NCBI GenBank assembly: GCA_009377445.1
Contig: WHUA01000014.1
Location: forward strand, 1-64,000
Reading direction: 5' to 3'
Source of the DNA: Alphaproteobacteria bacterium
Lineage (GTDB): Bacteria; Pseudomonadota; Alphaproteobacteria; UBA8366
Length of the DNA stretch: 64,000 nucleotides
Shown in pieces: positions 24,515 through 34,039 of this stretch. Position 1 is the first letter of the stretch, and every line of letters starts with the position of its first letter. A program made the translations under genes and the position numbers. The notes below the pieces were generated by a model. That model did no database searches. It saw only the letters and a list, made by a program, of their open reading frames with translations, and had not been told where the DNA came from.

Positions 24515-25390
24515 TCAGCCGCCGCCGAACCGCGTCACCGCGCACCACCAGTCGTAGCGCTCGAGCTGGTCCTTGGCGCGCCCGGCCGTCTCGGCATCGT
24601 CGAACAGGCCGAAACAAGTGGCGCCGCTGCCCGACATCCGCGCGAGGCGGCAGCCCGGCGCGGATTCGATCGCGCCCAGCATCTCGCGCACCACGGGCGA
24701 TAGCCGGGTCGCAGCCTCGGCGAGGTCGTTCTCGCGATCCTTCAGCAGCTCCGCCAGCTCGCGCACGTCCCGCGGCGGCTCCGTGAAGCGCGCCTCCGGG
24801 TTGAAGCCGCCGCGGCGGGCGCCGAAGACGGCGGGCGTCGAGAGCTGCACGCCCGGATTGACCAGCAGCATATCGACCGCCGGCAGGCGCGGCGCCGGGG
24901 TCAGCACCTCGCCGATGCCGCCGACGAACAGCGGCTCGGCGACGAGACAGGCCGGCACGTCGGCGCCGAGCGTCAGCGCCAGCGCGGGCAGGTCGACCGC
25001 GCCGTCCGGAATCTCCCACAAGCGCGACAGCGCCTTCAGCGTGGCGGCGGCATCCGACGAGCCGCTGCCGAGGCCGGCCGAAACGGGAAGATTCTTGGTC
25101 AGGCGGATGTGCGCCCGCGGCCTTATGCCCGCGGCCTCGGCAAGCGCGCGCGCCGCTTTCATCACCAGATTGTCGTCGTGGTCGTTCGGCAGGCTGGCAG
25201 CGAAGGGGCCGTCGGTCTCGAGCGTCAGCTTGCCGGCCGTCTCGACCGTCACTCCGTCGCCCAGCTCGGCGAACACCATCAGCGTATCGAGCAGGTGATA
25301 CCCGTCCGACCGCCGGCCGACGACGTGCAGATAGAGATTGACCTTCGCCGGCGCGACGACGGCGATGGCCTTCGATTTCGGCGCGCTCAT
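24515..25390 (-). CDS. ispE: 4-diphosphocytidyl-2-C-methyl-D-erythritol kinase
   Basis: IspE phosphorylates CDP-methylerythritol in the MEP pathway to isoprenoid precursors. The 291-residue GHMP kinase has the N-terminal APAKVNLYLHVVGRRSDGYH, the ATP-binding LPVSAGLGSGSSDAAA near residues 107-122, and the C-terminal RMSGSGATCFGLF. Its ATG overlaps the stop of the upstream TPR lipoprotein gene by 4 bp (ATGA). The tRNA-Gln gene lies just downstream. Confidence 0.96.
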   Translation of the reverse strand: MSAPKSKAIAVVAPAKVNLYLHVVGRRSDGYHLLDTLMVFAELGDGVTVETAGKLTLETDGPFAASLPNDHDDNLVMKAARALAEAAGIRPRAHIRLTKNLPVSAGLGSGSSDAAATLKALSRLWEIPDGAVDLPALALTLGADVPACLVAEPLFVGGIGEVLTPAPRLPAVDMLLVNPGVQLSTPAVFGARRGGFNPEARFTEPPRDVRELAELLKDRENDLAEAATRLSPVVREMLGAIESAPGCRLARMSGSGATCFGLFDDAETAGRAKDQLERYDWWCAVTRFGGG

Positions 25391-27165
25391 CCGTTCGACC
25401 CCGCCCTGCCCAGAGGCTCCGCCGGGCCCATTCCCTTGTCGAGCTTGACCTCGATCTTCGACTTTTCCTTTTCCTCCGGCTTGAAGCTGAGCGCCCGATG
25501 CCACTGGAAGCGCGCCTCGTGATGGCGGCCGACGCGCCAATAGGCGTCGCCGAGATGATCGTTGATGACGGGGTCTTGCGGCCTGAGCTGCACGGCGCGC
25601 TCGAGTTGCGTCACCGCAGCTTCATATTTGCCGAGGCGATAGAGCACCCAGCCCATGCTGTCGACGATATAGCCATCGTTCTGGCGCTGCTGCACCGCGC
25701 GCTCGATCATCGCCTGCGCCTGATCGAGGTTCTTGCCGCGTTCGACCCAGGAGTAGCCGAGATAATTCAGCACGTAGGGCTGCTCCGGCTCGAATTCGAG
25801 CGCCTTCAGGAAATCCTGCTCGGCGCGGTCCCACTCGTTCGACCGCTCAAGCGCGATGCCGCGCGAATAGTAGAGCGCCCAGTTGCTGCGGTCCGGCGTG
25901 CCGAGGCGCTCAAAGGCGCGATCGTAGGCGTCGACCGATTCCTTGAACTTCTCCTTGTAGCGAAAGTAGTTGCCGAGGTTGACCAGCGCGTCGATGCGGT
26001 CATTCCGCTCCTTCGCCATGTTCTCCAGCAACGCGGTCGCTTCGTCGAGCTTCTTCATCTCGTACAGCGCGTCGGCGATGCGCAGCCGCGCCGACCAGCC
26101 GTAGGGCGAATCCGGCTCTATCTTGCGATACGCATCGATGGCTTCCTGGTGCCGCTCGCGCGAGCGCATGACGTCGCCGACGAGAAGCTGCGCCAGATCG
26201 AATTTCGGCTCCATGTCGAGCGCGATCCTGGCGTACAGCAGAACGATATTCTCCGCCCGGTCGCGCGGCAGCGCGGAGGCGAGGTTGAACAGTCCTTCCG
26301 CCAGGCCCTCCGTCGGCGTGCCGGCGATCCGGTCGAGCTTCTGCCCCTTCTTGAGGCGCTCGAGGTCGTCGGTCAGCACGAGGCTCTCCTCGTTGACGTC
26401 GAGCTTCGAGAGGATGACCTTCTCCGCTTCGGCCTTCTTGCCGCTGCGCTGCAGGGCGGAGGCGAGCACCCGGACGATCCGGGCCGACGCCTCTTTCGGG
26501 TCCTCGATCAATGCGCGATAGCGTTTCTCGGCGGCATCCGTGCGCCCCGCCAGCTCCTCGATCAGGCCTGCATGCATTCCGTGCATCGCCGAGAAGCCCT
26601 TCTCGGCGGCCAGCGGCTCGAGCGCCTTCAGCGCCTCGTCATACTGCTTCTTGGCGGCGAGTATCCAGGCGCGCGCGAGCGGCTTCGAGAAACGCGACAG
26701 GCCGTTGTCCGTAAGCCCGTCCGCGCGCTTCAAGGCCGCGTCCAGCTTGCCGGCCTTGAGCTCCCGCCCCGTGAGCAGCAGCGATGCCGACGTGACGTTG
26801 CTGCCCAGCTTCAGCAGCCGCTCGCCCAGCTCCGCCGCGCGGTCGCCGTTGCCGGCGCCCAGGTTCAGGACGAAGGCGCGGCGAAGTATCTCCTTGTCGG
26901 ACGGATTTTCTTCGAGCACGCGCTCGATCATGCTGGCGGCGAAATTTAGGTCCGCCTCGTTCTCCGCGAACCGCCCGGCCAGGTAGTTGCCGAAGATGGA
27001 GCCCGTCCCCTCGACGCTCGCGACTTTCACGGCCGACTTGCCGGCGTCCGCGACGTCGCGGCCGTTCCCGGATTCCTCCGGGGAACACGCGGCCAGGACG
27101 CCTGCCGCGACAATTGCGAGGAAGCGGGTCGCGCCCTTGCGGCACCATGTCACTCGAACCGGCAT
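25387..27165 (-). CDS. TPR-repeat lipoprotein
   Basis: A 592-residue protein with a lipoprotein signal (lipobox LAAC near residue 27, followed by Ser) and many tetratricopeptide repeats through most of its length, for example ALEFEPEQPYVLNYLGYSW and AVQLRPQDPVINDHLGDAYW. It is probably anchored at the inner leaflet of the outer membrane or in the periplasm and mediates protein contacts. ATG 27165 has GAGGAA about 11 bases upstream; ATG 27186 is an alternative. This TPR gene before ispE is a familiar alphaproteobacterial arrangement. Its function is undefined. Confidence 0.8.
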   Translation of the reverse strand: MPVRVTWCRKGATRFLAIVAAGVLAACSPEESGNGRDVADAGKSAVKVASVEGTGSIFGNYLAGRFAENEADLNFAASMIERVLEENPSDKEILRRAFVLNLGAGNGDRAAELGERLLKLGSNVTSASLLLTGRELKAGKLDAALKRADGLTDNGLSRFSKPLARAWILAAKKQYDEALKALEPLAAEKGFSAMHGMHAGLIEELAGRTDAAEKRYRALIEDPKEASARIVRVLASALQRSGKKAEAEKVILSKLDVNEESLVLTDDLERLKKGQKLDRIAGTPTEGLAEGLFNLASALPRDRAENIVLLYARIALDMEPKFDLAQLLVGDVMRSRERHQEAIDAYRKIEPDSPYGWSARLRIADALYEMKKLDEATALLENMAKERNDRIDALVNLGNYFRYKEKFKESVDAYDRAFERLGTPDRSNWALYYSRGIALERSNEWDRAEQDFLKALEFEPEQPYVLNYLGYSWVERGKNLDQAQAMIERAVQQRQNDGYIVDSMGWVLYRLGKYEAAVTQLERAVQLRPQDPVINDHLGDAYWRVGRHHEARFQWHRALSFKPEEKEKSKIEVKLDKGMGPAEPLGRAGSNG

Positions 27166-27302
27166 GTGCTGTTCTGATTTCCTCATTGCCGAGATGTATT
27201 TGCGCCCCGGCCGAGCGCCGGCCGGAACCGGCGACATTCTATCCGACTTGTGGCGGCGACGTCAGCCGCAATCCGCAGCCGCCGGACACACCCCTAATTG
27301 CC

Positions 27303-28949
27303 TCACATATTTGAATAATTCGGCCCGCCGCCGCCTTCCGGAACGACCCAGACGATGTTTTGCGTCGGGTCCTTGATGTCGCAGGTCTTACAATGCACGC
27401 AGTTCTGCGCGTTTATCTGCAGCCGCGGGTTGGATCCGTCGCTTTCCCGGACGATCTCGTAGACGCCCGCCGGGCAATAGCGCTGCTCCGGCGCGTCGTA
27501 TTCCGCGAGGTTGATTTCGATCGGCACGCTCGGATCCTTGAGCGTGAGATGGATCGGCTGGTCTTCCTCGTGGTTGGTCGCCGAGAAGGAAACGTTGGTC
27601 AGGCGGTCGAATGTGACGACCCCGTCGGGCTTCGGATATTCGATGCGTTTCGACTCCGACGCCTTGCGCAGGCTCTTGTGGTCGACATGGCCGAGCTTGA
27701 GCGTCCACGGCGCCTTGCCGCGCAGCAACACCTGGTCGATGCCGGTGTAGAGCGTGGCGAGGAGAAGCCCCCACTTGAAGGCGGGGCGCACGTTGCGCGC
27801 CGCCGCCAGCTCCTCATTCACCCAGGATGCATCGAACGCCGCGCGGTATCCGGTAAGCTCGCGCTCCGCGCCGCCCGCGGCGAGCGCCGCGTATGCCGCC
27901 TCGGCCGCCAGCATTCCCGACTTCATCGCGGTGTGCGTGCCTTTGATCTTCGGCATGTTCAGCGTGCCCGCCTCGCAGCCGATCAGCAAGCCGCCCGGGA
28001 AGGTCATCTTCGGCAGGCTCTGGATGCCCCCTTCGTTGAGCGCCCGCGAGCCGTAGGCGATGCGCCGGCCGCCTTCGAATGTCGGCCGGATCTTCGGATG
28101 CGTCTTGAAGCGCTGGAACTCCTCGTAGGGCGAGAGAAACGGGTTCTTGTAGTCGAGACCGACGACGAAGCCGACCGAAACCAGGTTGTTTTCGAGATGA
28201 TAGAGGAAGGAGCCGCCGTAGGTTTCGCTGTCGAGCGGCCAGCCCGCCGTATGGACGACGAGACCCTGCTGGTGTTTCGCCGGATCGATCTCCCACAGCT
28301 CCTTCAGCCCGATGCCGTAGGATTGCGGCTCGACCCCGTCGCGCAGCTTGTAGCGCTCCATCAGCCGCTTGCCGAGATGCCCGCGGCAGCCTTCGGCGAA
28401 GAAGGTGTATTTCGCGTGCAGCTCCATGCCGGGCTGATAGTTCGGGCCATGCTCGCCGCTTCGCGTCACGCCCATGTCGCCGGTCGCCACGCCGCGCACC
28501 GCGCCCGCGTCGTCAAACAGAATCTCGGCGGCCGCGAAGCCCGGATAGATCTCGATGCCGAGCGCCTCCGCCTGCTCGCCAAGCCAGCGGCACAGGTTGC
28601 CGAGGCTGACGATGTAGTTGCCCATGTTGTGCATCGGCGACGGCAGGAAAAAATTCGGACACGCGATGCCGCCGGTCTCGGTCAGGAACATGAACCGTTC
28701 CGCGCTGACGGCGGTGTTGACCGGCGCGCCTTTCTCCTGCCAGTCCGGAAAGAGCTCGTTGAGCGCCCGCGGCTCTAGGACCGCGCCGGAAAGGATATGT
28801 GCGCCGACCTCGGAGCCCTTCTCGATCACGCACACACTGAAATCGTTCCCGTGTTCAGCGCAAAGCTGCTTCAACCGGATCGCCGCCGCCAGGCCCGAAG
28901 GCCCCGCGCCGACGATCACGACGTCGTATTCCATCGATTCGCGTTCCAT
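27303..28949 (-). CDS. electron transfer flavoprotein-ubiquinone oxidoreductase
   Basis: ETF-QO passes electrons from acyl-CoA and amine dehydrogenases, via ETF, to ubiquinone at the inner membrane. The product (about 548 residues) has an N-terminal FAD-binding motif VVIVGAGPSGLAAA, the GxGG-type FAD segments, and a C-terminal 4Fe-4S domain with RYCPAGVYE and NCVHCKTCDIKDPTQNI. ATG 28949 follows GGGAG; ATG 28934 is also possible. The upstream region starts inside copy 2 of the composite hairpin repeat. The many CoA-ester genes in the window would feed such a system. Confidence 0.95.
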   Translation of the reverse strand: MERESMEYDVVIVGAGPSGLAAAIRLKQLCAEHGNDFSVCVIEKGSEVGAHILSGAVLEPRALNELFPDWQEKGAPVNTAVSAERFMFLTETGGIACPNFFLPSPMHNMGNYIVSLGNLCRWLGEQAEALGIEIYPGFAAAEILFDDAGAVRGVATGDMGVTRSGEHGPNYQPGMELHAKYTFFAEGCRGHLGKRLMERYKLRDGVEPQSYGIGLKELWEIDPAKHQQGLVVHTAGWPLDSETYGGSFLYHLENNLVSVGFVVGLDYKNPFLSPYEEFQRFKTHPKIRPTFEGGRRIAYGSRALNEGGIQSLPKMTFPGGLLIGCEAGTLNMPKIKGTHTAMKSGMLAAEAAYAALAAGGAERELTGYRAAFDASWVNEELAAARNVRPAFKWGLLLATLYTGIDQVLLRGKAPWTLKLGHVDHKSLRKASESKRIEYPKPDGVVTFDRLTNVSFSATNHEEDQPIHLTLKDPSVPIEINLAEYDAPEQRYCPAGVYEIVRESDGSNPRLQINAQNCVHCKTCDIKDPTQNIVWVVPEGGGGPNYSNM

Positions 28950-28963
28950 ACTCTCCCGTCCGT

Positions 28964-29068
28964 CTAGATCAATCTGCAATCAGGTGGAATCACCTGATTG
29001 CAGATAAATTGATCTATCTAAAGGTTAGAGCAACTTATCTGCGTCCGATAGGACGCAGGTTGCTCTAG
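28964..29068. repeat. composite double-hairpin repeat, copy 2 (inverted)
   Basis: A 105-bp element bounded by CTAG. Its reverse complement matches copy 1 (16797-16903) almost base for base: both hairpins are conserved, including loops TATC and ATTC. Differences lie mainly in the linker (copy 1 AACTTATTAAGC, copy 2 AACCTTTAGA). It sits between the divergent ETF-QO and UDG genes and must overlap or abut their promoters. Confidence 0.85.
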
Positions 29069-29157
29069 GGCGCCGCAATCAGTCCCGGCATTCCGGGGCG
29101 TTCTCTATAGCAATCTATCCCGATTTGGTAGAGAGTCGCCGCCGGAGCGACATTACG

Positions 29158-30030
29158 ATGGCCGACAGCAACACCGATCCGCAAAGTCGCCCCGGCGCGT
29201 CGGAGGCCTTGCGCTGGCTCGCCGACATGGGCGCCGACGAAATGATCGGCGACAGCACGGTGAACCGGTACTCGGAGGCGCAATCTGCCCCAGCGGGACC
29301 GGCTGCCGCAACCCTTTCGGACCGCGCCGCCCCCTTGCCGCCGAACGTGCCGCCGAGCGTGCGGCCGGCAGTCGCCGCCGCGCCGGCGCTGCTGGCCCCG
29401 GCGCAGGGCGCACAGGATGCCCGCGAAGCCGCCGGATCGGCGGCGACCCTCGACGAGCTGCGTGACCGGCTCGAGGCATTCGAGGGCTGCGCGCTCAAAT
29501 TCACCGCGACCAACACGGTTTTTTGCGACGGCCACGCGGATGCCGAGGTGATGTTCATCGGCGAGGCGCCCGGCGTGGAAGAAGACCGCCAGGGCAAGCC
29601 CTTCGTCGGCGCCAGCGGACAATTGCTCGACCGGATGCTCGCGGCGATCGGGCTTTCGCGGCAGGGCCACGGCCCCGAGGGCGCCTATATCTCCAACGTC
29701 CTGTTCTGGCGCCCGCCCGGCAATCGCAGCCCCACGACCGCGGAGATCGCCGCCTGCCTGCCGTTCATTCAACGGCATATCGAGCTCGCGCAGCCGAAAG
29801 TCCTGGTCTATCTCGGCGGGACGTCGGCCAAGGCCATGCTCGATACGCAGACCGGAATCATGCGCCTGCGCGGCAAATGGTCCGATTTTTCCACCCCTGG
29901 CCTGGCGCACCCGATCCCCGCCCTGGCCACATTCCATCCCGCTTATTTACTACGCACTCCGGGTCAGAAGCGCGAATCTTGGACCGATTTCTTGAGCATT
30001 AAGAAGAAATTAATCGAGTTTACTAAATAA
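29158..30030 (+). CDS. uracil-DNA glycosylase family 4 protein lacking two cluster cysteines
   Basis: A 290-residue protein of the family 4 (Thermus UDGa-like) uracil-DNA glycosylases, which excise uracil from DNA. Motifs are GEAPGVEEDRQGKPFVG near 136-151, NVLFWRPPGNR near 180-190, and the late ATFHPAYLLR. The four cysteines that hold a 4Fe-4S cluster in typical members align with F108, C111, W184 and C200, so the cluster is probably absent. A proline/alanine-rich N-terminal 95 residues is extra. It is divergent from ETF-QO. Confidence 0.88.
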   Translation: MADSNTDPQSRPGASEALRWLADMGADEMIGDSTVNRYSEAQSAPAGPAAATLSDRAAPLPPNVPPSVRPAVAAAPALLAPAQGAQDAREAAGSAATLDELRDRLEAFEGCALKFTATNTVFCDGHADAEVMFIGEAPGVEEDRQGKPFVGASGQLLDRMLAAIGLSRQGHGPEGAYISNVLFWRPPGNRSPTTAEIAACLPFIQRHIELAQPKVLVYLGGTSAKAMLDTQTGIMRLRGKWSDFSTPGLAHPIPALATFHPAYLLRTPGQKRESWTDFLSIKKKLIEFTK

Positions 30031-30172
30031 AATTTAACCACCTGCCGAATATCTAATAAGAGCTATAGGAAGAGCGATCATTGTGTTGTGCAATGGTTGC
30101 GCGGCACGCCGTTAGCCGTAATAATTCCGCCACTAGAACATGGGGAGCAGGGGTTTCGGCCCCTCAACAAAA

Positions 30173-32134
30173 ATGTCGGGGATTACGCGCACTGCCTGTG
30201 CGGCCCACCTGTTGGCCGCCGCCTTGAGTTTTTCCTGCGCCATTAGCGCACACGCCGTCAGCGATCTGGGCGCGTTGGAAAACGGCCCCTCGCCGAGCGA
30301 GGCGTTGAACGAGAACGAGCGCTGGTACGACGACCAGGCGATCTCGCCGCCGCCCGGCGAACATGACCCGCGGGCGGAGGAGAATGCCGGCCCCGGCATC
30401 GATATCGGCGATCAGGAAGTGGTCGAGACCGGCCGGAAAAGCCGGACCGACCTCCCCGCCGTCCTCAAGCCGGCCGACGCGGCTCTCTACCGCGAGATCT
30501 TCGCACTGCAGGACAAAGCCAACTGGAAGGAAGCGGACAAGCGGATCGCCAAGCTGTCCGACCGGATGCTGCTCGGGCACGTTTATTACGAGCGCTACAT
30601 GCACCCGACCGCCTACCGCACCAGCTACAAGGAGCTTTCCGGGTGGATGGATGCGTACCGCGACCATCCCGGCGCCGACAATATCTACGAGCTTGCGCTG
30701 CGCCGACGTCCGAAAGGATCGCGCCACCCCGTGCGGCCCAAGCACGAGTCGCCGGGGCTCCGCAGCCGGACGCGGGACGCCTACCAAGGCCGCCCGTCAT
30801 TTCATGCACTGAGCGCCGCCAACAAGCGTTATGTGCGCAAGACGCAGCGCCGTGTCCGCATCTACATTCATCGCGGGCAGCCGACGCGCGCGCTCTCCTT
30901 GATCAACTCGCCGAAGGCGCAACGCGCGTTCGATACGGTCAGCTTGGACGAGAGCCGCGCGCACATCGCGAGCGGCTATTTCCATGCAGGCAAAGACCGC
31001 AAGGCGTTGGAGCTCGGCGGGCCGGCCGCGGAGCGGTCGGGCAAATATATTCCGGCGTCCTATTGGTGGGCCGGACTGGCCGCATGGCGCATCGGCGATT
31101 ACAGCAAGGCGGCAAAGCTTTTCGGCGCCATGGCGGAGTCCGACCTGAAGTCGGAATGGACCACCGCCGCCGCCGCATTCTGGGCCGCCAGGGCCTATCT
31201 GGTGGACGGCCAGCCGGGCCAGGTGAATCACAACCTCACGCTGGCGGCGAAGCATCCGCGTACCTTCTACGGCCTGCTGGCGACGCGCGCGCTCGGCGTC
31301 GAGCCCCCGTTCGAATGGAACCGGCCCAAGATGGACGACCGCGCATGGGAGTCGCTCAAGCGCGAGCCGAAGGTCCGGCGCGCCATCGCGCTGATCCAGG
31401 CGGATCAGAGCGAAAGCGCCGAACGCGAGCTGAAGAGCATCGCCGGTACGTTGAGCCCCGAGGCCGGGCGCGCCCTTGCGAATGTCGCGATCGAGTACAA
31501 TCTGCCGTCGCTCGCGCTGCGATCGGGCCGTATCCTCAGCCAGAACGTCGACGAGAATTACGACCTGGCGCTCTTTCCCATGCCGGACTGGGAGCCGCGC
31601 AACGGCTTCACCATCGACAAGGCATTGGTCTTTGCCGTGATGCGCCAGGAGTCGAATTTCCGCACCCGGGCCAAGAGTCACGCCGGTGCGCGCGGCCTGA
31701 TGCAGCTCATGCCGAAGACGGCGAGCTTCATGGCGGGCAAGCGTTTCCGCGGAAGCCAGCGCCAGCAGCTCTTCGATCCCGAGGTGAACATGTCCCTCGG
31801 CCAGAAATACATGGAGCACCTGCTGGAGGACCCCAGCATCAACGGCGACCTGTTCTACACGGTGGCCGCCTACAACGGGGGTCCGGGCAATTTGCGCAAG
31901 TGGCGCCGCCGCACCGACTACCAGGGCGACCCGCTGCTGTTCATCGAGAGCATTCCCCTGTTCGAGACGCGGGATTACGTCGAGCGCGTCTTGACCAATC
32001 TGTGGATCTACCGCTACCGTCTGGGTCAGCCGGTGCCGTCGCTCGATGCCATCGCCGCCGGCGAATGGCCGACCTACACACCGCTCGACAACCAGCCGAC
32101 CGCCCAAGCCGGCGGAAAGGCAGCGGGGCTCTAG
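30173..32134 (+). CDS. slt: soluble lytic murein transglycosylase
   Basis: This periplasmic enzyme cleaves the MurNAc-GlcNAc bond of peptidoglycan to give 1,6-anhydro ends. It has a signal peptide (MSGITRTACAAHLLAAALSF, cleavage near AHA), a long alpha-superhelical region, and a C-terminal SLT domain with catalytic E in VMRQESNF, then GARGLMQLMPKTA, NMSLGQKYMEHLL and VAAYNGGPGN. The start at 30173 gives a clean signal peptide; an ATG at 30140 is an alternative. It is 5 bp upstream of moaB. Confidence 0.9.
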   Translation: MSGITRTACAAHLLAAALSFSCAISAHAVSDLGALENGPSPSEALNENERWYDDQAISPPPGEHDPRAEENAGPGIDIGDQEVVETGRKSRTDLPAVLKPADAALYREIFALQDKANWKEADKRIAKLSDRMLLGHVYYERYMHPTAYRTSYKELSGWMDAYRDHPGADNIYELALRRRPKGSRHPVRPKHESPGLRSRTRDAYQGRPSFHALSAANKRYVRKTQRRVRIYIHRGQPTRALSLINSPKAQRAFDTVSLDESRAHIASGYFHAGKDRKALELGGPAAERSGKYIPASYWWAGLAAWRIGDYSKAAKLFGAMAESDLKSEWTTAAAAFWAARAYLVDGQPGQVNHNLTLAAKHPRTFYGLLATRALGVEPPFEWNRPKMDDRAWESLKREPKVRRAIALIQADQSESAERELKSIAGTLSPEAGRALANVAIEYNLPSLALRSGRILSQNVDENYDLALFPMPDWEPRNGFTIDKALVFAVMRQESNFRTRAKSHAGARGLMQLMPKTASFMAGKRFRGSQRQQLFDPEVNMSLGQKYMEHLLEDPSINGDLFYTVAAYNGGPGNLRKWRRRTDYQGDPLLFIESIPLFETRDYVERVLTNLWIYRYRLGQPVPSLDAIAAGEWPTYTPLDNQPTAQAGGKAAGL

Positions 32135-32139
32135 CAATC

Positions 32140-32667
32140 GTGGCGTTGGATGAGAAGCGTCCGTTTCTCCCGGTCGGCATCGCGATCCTGACCGTCTCCG
32201 ACACGCGCACCGACGACGACGACCGCTCGGGCGACACCCTGGCCGAGCGGCTGACCGCGGCGGGCCACAAGCTGGCGGCGCGCGCCATCGTCAAGGACGA
32301 CACGGCCTCGATCGTCAAACAATTGAACGCGTGGATCGACGCCCCCGACATCGACGCCGTGCTCGCCACCGGCGGTACCGGCGTCACCGGCCGCGACGTC
32401 ACCCCGGAAGCCGTGCAGAGCGTCTGCGAGAAGGATATCCCGGGGTTCGGCGAGCTGTTCCGCTGGATCAGCTTCCAGAAGATCGGCACCTCGACGATCC
32501 AAAGCCGGGCGACCGCGGGGGTCGCGCGCGGCACATACATCTTCGCGCTGCCCGGGTCGCCGGGCGCATGCCGCGACGCCTGGGACGAGATACTCGTCCA
32601 CCAGCTCGACAACCGTTTCCGGCCCTGCAACTTCGTCGAGCTGATGCCGCGCCTTCAGGAAAAATAG
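32140..32667 (+). CDS. moaB: molybdenum cofactor biosynthesis protein B
   Basis: MoaB-type proteins (MogA fold) bind molybdopterin and assist its adenylylation in molybdenum cofactor synthesis. The 175-residue product carries ILTVSDTRTDDDDRSGDTL, the signature TGGTGVTGRDVTPEAV, and the late FALPGSPGACRDAWDEIL. The GTG start at 32140 lies 5 bp after the slt stop. Its 3' end overlaps the convergent DUF2064 gene by 13 bp. Confidence 0.92.
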   Translation: MALDEKRPFLPVGIAILTVSDTRTDDDDRSGDTLAERLTAAGHKLAARAIVKDDTASIVKQLNAWIDAPDIDAVLATGGTGVTGRDVTPEAVQSVCEKDIPGFGELFRWISFQKIGTSTIQSRATAGVARGTYIFALPGSPGACRDAWDEILVHQLDNRFRPCNFVELMPRLQEK

Positions 32668-33266
32668 GACCGCCCGTCCCGCGTTCGGGACCTGCTTCGC
32701 CGCCAGCGCGCGAGGCTTTCCCCATCGTCGATGTCGATCAACGTCTCCAGCATTCCGGTCCGCACGCGCGGCCCGAGCAGCCGGCGCGTATCGGCGAGCG
32801 CGTGACGGCTCGACCAGCGCACCGGGCCCTCCAGCCGCGGCAGGACCGGGCGGCGGCGGAGGCCGATCAGCCAGTACCCGCCATCGTCGGCAGGTCCGAA
32901 CACGGCGTCGTTCCGCCCGAGCGCGGCGAACGCCGCCGCGATATGCCGGGGCGCGATGTCGGGGATGTCGGTGCCGACGATCACGACCGGTCCCGCCGGC
33001 CGCGTGCGCATCACGCGGCCCATTCGGACGCCGAGGTCGCCCCGGCCCTGCGCGATGCGGCGGACGTGCCGCGGCCAGCGCGCCGGCCCGCCCGTCGTCG
33101 CCAGGATGCAATCCCACCGCGGATCGCGCGCCAGCCGGATCACCATCCGCGTGAGGACGGCGGAGTAGAACCGCCAGGCCGCGACCGCGCCGATGTCGCG
33201 GGCGAGCCGCCGCTTGACGGCGCCGATCCGCGGCGACCGGGCGAATATGACGAGCTGGCGCCTCAA
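32655..33266 (-). CDS. DUF2064 / TIGR04282-type glycosyltransferase-like protein
   Basis: This 203-residue protein matches the DUF2064 family of small nucleotide-sugar transferase-like proteins. Recognisable parts are QLVIFARSPRIGAVKRRLARDIG, VVIVGTDIPDIAPRHIAAAF and GPADDGGYWLIGL. Family members usually sit beside a TIGR04283 glycosyltransferase, as here. The TTG start overlaps the stop of the upstream glycosyltransferase gene (TTGA). The sugar and acceptor are unknown. Confidence 0.82.
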   Translation of the reverse strand: MRRQLVIFARSPRIGAVKRRLARDIGAVAAWRFYSAVLTRMVIRLARDPRWDCILATTGGPARWPRHVRRIAQGRGDLGVRMGRVMRTRPAGPVVIVGTDIPDIAPRHIAAAFAALGRNDAVFGPADDGGYWLIGLRRRPVLPRLEGPVRWSSRHALADTRRLLGPRVRTGMLETLIDIDDGESLARWRRSRSRTRDGRSYFS

Positions 33267-33949
33267 CCGTACAGCTTGGCGATCGCGCGCGGCGACACGC
33301 CCAGGAAGTAGAGGGTCAGGCATATGAAGTTGCGCAACGGCCGCAGCAGGTATCCGTCCCGCCGGTACCGCTGCGCCGAGGTCGTCGCCCGCGTCGCCAG
33401 CGCCGCCATGCGCCGGCGCCCGGCGCGGCGGACGAGATCGACGTCTTCCATGAGCGGCATCGGGCGGAAGCCGCCGAGCCGGTGGTACAGCGCGCGCGAC
33501 ATCAGCATGCCCTGGTCGCCATAGGGCAGGCGAAGCAGCCGGCAACGCATGGCGACGGCCGCCTCCAGCCACCGCGCGCCCGGCGAGGGATCGTCCAGCC
33601 CGAAACGGAAGTAGCCGATGCGGCCGGCGTTCCCGGGCTCGTCCATGAACGCGCGCGCCACCCTCTCCCAACCCGGGTCGAGGACGGTATCCGCGTGCAG
33701 GAACAGCAGCCATTCGCCGGACGCCCGCTCCGCGCCCGCGGCGAGCTGCGTGCCCCGGCCGCGCGGCGCCCGCACGAAATCGGCGCCCGCTTCCTCCGCG
33801 ATCTCCGCCGTCCTGTCGCTGGACCCGCCGTCGGCGAAGATTACTTGGCGCAGCATGCTGAGCGCCGACAGCGAGGCGAGGCTCGGCAGCGACCGCCGCA
33901 GCGGCTCCTCCGCGTTCAACGTCGGAATGATTACGCTAATTCGCGCCAT
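33263..33949 (-). CDS. family 2 glycosyltransferase (TIGR04283-like)
   Basis: A 228-residue GT-A fold glycosyltransferase with the N-terminal ARISVIIPTLNAEEPLRRSL, FADGGSSDRTAEIAEEAGA, the metal-binding DTV-type triad in FLHADTVLDPGW, and PLMEDVDLVRRAGR. A short hydrophobic C-terminal segment (LRNFICLTLYFLGVS) suggests membrane association. It forms a two-gene coupled unit with the DUF2064 gene. The IS1595-type transposon lies 83 bp upstream of its start. Confidence 0.85.
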   Translation of the reverse strand: MARISVIIPTLNAEEPLRRSLPSLASLSALSMLRQVIFADGGSSDRTAEIAEEAGADFVRAPRGRGTQLAAGAERASGEWLLFLHADTVLDPGWERVARAFMDEPGNAGRIGYFRFGLDDPSPGARWLEAAVAMRCRLLRLPYGDQGMLMSRALYHRLGGFRPMPLMEDVDLVRRAGRRRMAALATRATTSAQRYRRDGYLLRPLRNFICLTLYFLGVSPRAIAKLYG

Positions 33950-34031
33950 CGCCAGCTCTTCCGGTTCCTCCCGTCCCGCACCGATTTAGCACGAAGCCGC
34001 AGGGACTGACAGGTCACTGACAGGCGGCGCG

Positions 34032-34039
34032 CGCCGCAT
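34032..34039. repeat. 8-bp target site duplication, left
   Basis: CGCCGCAT directly abuts the left inverted repeat and is repeated exactly at 36516-36523. An 8-bp duplication is the size reported for IS1595-family transposition. Confidence 0.9.
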
